A DNA stretch of 26,271 nt, from contig DBMG01000042.1 in assembly GCA_002304785.1 (NCBI GenBank), positions 1-26,271 on the forward strand, read 5' to 3'. The notes below the pieces were generated by a model. The model saw nothing but the letters and a program-made list of their open reading frames with translations. It did no database searches and was not told where the DNA came from. This document shows, piece after piece, positions 24,940 to 26,271 of this stretch. Origin of the DNA: Candidatus Accumulibacter sp. UBA704. GTDB taxonomy: Bacteria > Pseudomonadota > Gammaproteobacteria > Burkholderiales > Rhodocyclaceae. The position numbers and the translations under genes are program-made. Within the stretch, counting starts at the first letter, position 1. Every line of letters begins with the position of its first letter.

Positions 24940-26271
24940 GCTTCCACCGCCCGGCCCTTGAGGGCGAAGAGGCCCCGCGGACGCTTCTGGATGAACAGGA
25001 TGATGAAGACCAGCACCAGGATCTTGCCGAGCACGGCACCGGCGAAGGGCTCCAGGAACTTGTTGACGACACCGAGCGTCAGGGCGCCGACGAGCGTGCC
25101 CCAGAGATTGCCGACGCCGCCGAAGACCACGACCATGAAGCTGTCGATGATGTAGCTCTGGCCGAGGTTGGGCGAGACGTTGTCGATCTGGGAGAGCGCC
25201 ACGCCGGCGATGCCGGCGATGCCGCAACCGAGGCCGAAGGTCAGCGCGTCGACCATCGGCGTGCGGATGCCCATGGCGGCGGCCATGGCACGGTTCTGGG
25301 TGACGGCGCGCATCTGGAGACCGGCCGAGGTCTTCTTCAGGATCAGGATCAGGCCGAGGAAGACGGCGAGCGCGAAGACGATGATCCACATGCGGCCGGA
25401 GGTCAGCGTCAGCGGGCCGAGGTCGATCGAACCCGACATCCAGCTCGGGGCGCCGACCTCGCGGTTGTTGGCGCCGAAGATCGAGCGGACGGTCTGCTGC
25501 AGGGCGAGCGAGATGCCCCAGGTGGCGAGCAGCGTCTCGAGCGGCCGGCCGTAGAGCCAGCGGATGACCGAGCGCTCGATCAGGACGCCGACGGCGCCGG
25601 AGACGAGGAAGGCGAGCGGAATGGCGATCGCCAGCGACCAGTCGAAGAGGCCGGGCGCATGGGTACGGATCACCTCCTGCACCACGAAGGTGGTGTAGGC
25701 GCCGAGCATCACCAGCTCGCCGTGGGCCATGTTGATGATGCCCATGACGCCGAAGGTGATGGCCAGCCCGATGGCGGCGAGCAGCAGCACCGAGCCGAGC
25801 GACACGCCGTAGAGGGCGTTCTGCGCCGAGTTCCACAGCGCCAGTTCGGTCTCGATCGAGCGGGCGGCGGTCTGGGCGGCCTCCTGCACGCGCTTCGGCG
25901 TGTCGGGGGCGAGCGAACGCAGCAGCGACACCGCCTCCTGGTCGCCGCGCTGGCGGACGGTCTGGGCGGCGTCGACGCGGGCGTCCTCGGAAGCGTCGGT
26001 CCTGGTCAGGACGATGGCGGCGCGGGCGACCTGGAGGGCGGTGCGGATGCGGCCCTCGGGTTCCTTGGCGATCGCCGCCTCGAGGGTGGGGAGCGCTGCC
26101 TGATCGCGCGACTTGAAGACCGCCTCGGCGGCATCGCGGCGCTTCGCCGGGTCGGGCGACATCAGCGTCAGCGCGCCCATGGCGGCGGAGATCGCGCCGC
26201 GGACGCGGTTGTTGACGCGGACCGGCGACAGGCCGGCGGGCGGCGCGGCGACTGCCGAGCCGGTCGCGGCG
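24936..26271 (-). CDS. urtB: Urea ABC transporter permease UrtB, 5' end cut by window
   Basis: About 445 residues of a LivH-like permease; the reading frame runs through the window edge, so the signal peptide and N-terminal part are missing (full-length relatives exceed 500 residues). Visible order: a helical N-terminal domain with LSPVRVNNRVRGAISAAMGAL and SPDPAKRRDAAEAVF; a repeat-like stretch with RQRGDQEAVSLLRSL; then the membrane domain beginning near YGVSLGSVLLLAAIGLAITFGVMGIINMAHGE, with the coupling loop MRAVTQNRAMAAAMGIRTP and the end FIQKRPRGLFALKGR. urtA should lie just upstream, outside the window. Confidence 0.96.
   Translation of the reverse strand, partial: AATGSAVAAPPAGLSPVRVNNRVRGAISAAMGALTLMSPDPAKRRDAAEAVFKSRDQAALPTLEAAIAKEPEGRIRTALQVARAAIVLTRTDASEDARVDAAQTVRQRGDQEAVSLLRSLAPDTPKRVQEAAQTAARSIETELALWNSAQNALYGVSLGSVLLLAAIGLAITFGVMGIINMAHGELVMLGAYTTFVVQEVIRTHAPGLFDWSLAIAIPLAFLVSGAVGVLIERSVIRWLYGRPLETLLATWGISLALQQTVRSIFGANNREVGAPSWMSGSIDLGPLTLTSGRMWIIVFALAVFLGLILILKKTSAGLQMRAVTQNRAMAAAMGIRTPMVDALTFGLGCGIAGIAGVALSQIDNVSPNLGQSYIIDSFMVVVFGGVGNLWGTLVGALTLGVVNKFLEPFAGAVLGKILVLVFIILFIQKRPRGLFALKGRAVEA

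Noticed and set aside
24940..25836. Possible 5' extension of urtC to about 680 residues
   Set aside because: The added part lies inside urtB in another frame and is Arg/His-rich nonsense; UrtC similarity begins at the ATG overlapping the urtB stop.

Overview
The window looks like chromosomal DNA from a GC-rich proteobacterium, most likely a betaproteobacterium (Rhodocyclales-like). This is an inference from the style of the urease and urea-transporter genes, the codon bias, and palindromic repeats of the CGTCAT-CCGGC type; there is no rRNA, tRNA or other marker gene to confirm it. No CRISPR array, intact insertion sequence, prophage or tRNA gene was found.

Left part (1-11850): mostly unrelated short transcription units separated by gene-poor gaps and visibly less GC-rich than the right part. 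In order: a left-truncated FAD-linked oxidase (minus); a periplasmic solute-binding protein; a small GIY-YIG-like protein overlapping an SGNH/GDSL lipoprotein hydrolase; a DUF2141 protein; a Bax-inhibitor-1 family membrane protein; a candidate 29-residue ORF followed at once by a strong terminator; an SRAP (YedK/HMCES-type) DNA-protein crosslink protein (minus); a divergent pair of small unknown genes with a palindrome between them; a Cys/Met-metabolism PLP enzyme; an OsmC-like protein; an alpha/beta hydrolase whose end overlaps a lipoprotein zinc aminopeptidase; and a 37-residue lipoprotein.

Right part (12025-26271): one long minus-strand run devoted to urea. Read in transcription order it is urtB (start outside the window), urtC, urtD, urtE (urea ABC transporter), a REP-like palindrome, ureD, ureA, ureJ, ureB, ureC, a second REP-like palindrome, ureE, ureF, ureG, then a giant sensor kinase and a LuxR-type response regulator. 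Most junctions overlap by 4-20 bp or are separated by a few bases; the two larger gaps (119 and 108 bp) are where the palindromes sit.

How it works together: UrtBCDE imports urea. UreABC hydrolyses it to ammonia and carbamate. UreDEFG, with the His-rich nickel chaperone UreE and the putative nickel permease UreJ, builds the Ni centre. The standout is the 1138-residue protein at 12938-16354: a complete NCS1 (cytosine/purine/allantoin-type) transporter domain, a 9-cysteine putative metal-binding module, two more membrane segments, and a full hybrid histidine kinase with its own receiver. It starts 6 bp after ureG and overlaps its response regulator by 20 bp. I infer a transporter-type sensor that regulates urea or nucleobase nitrogen use, possibly responding to metal as well.
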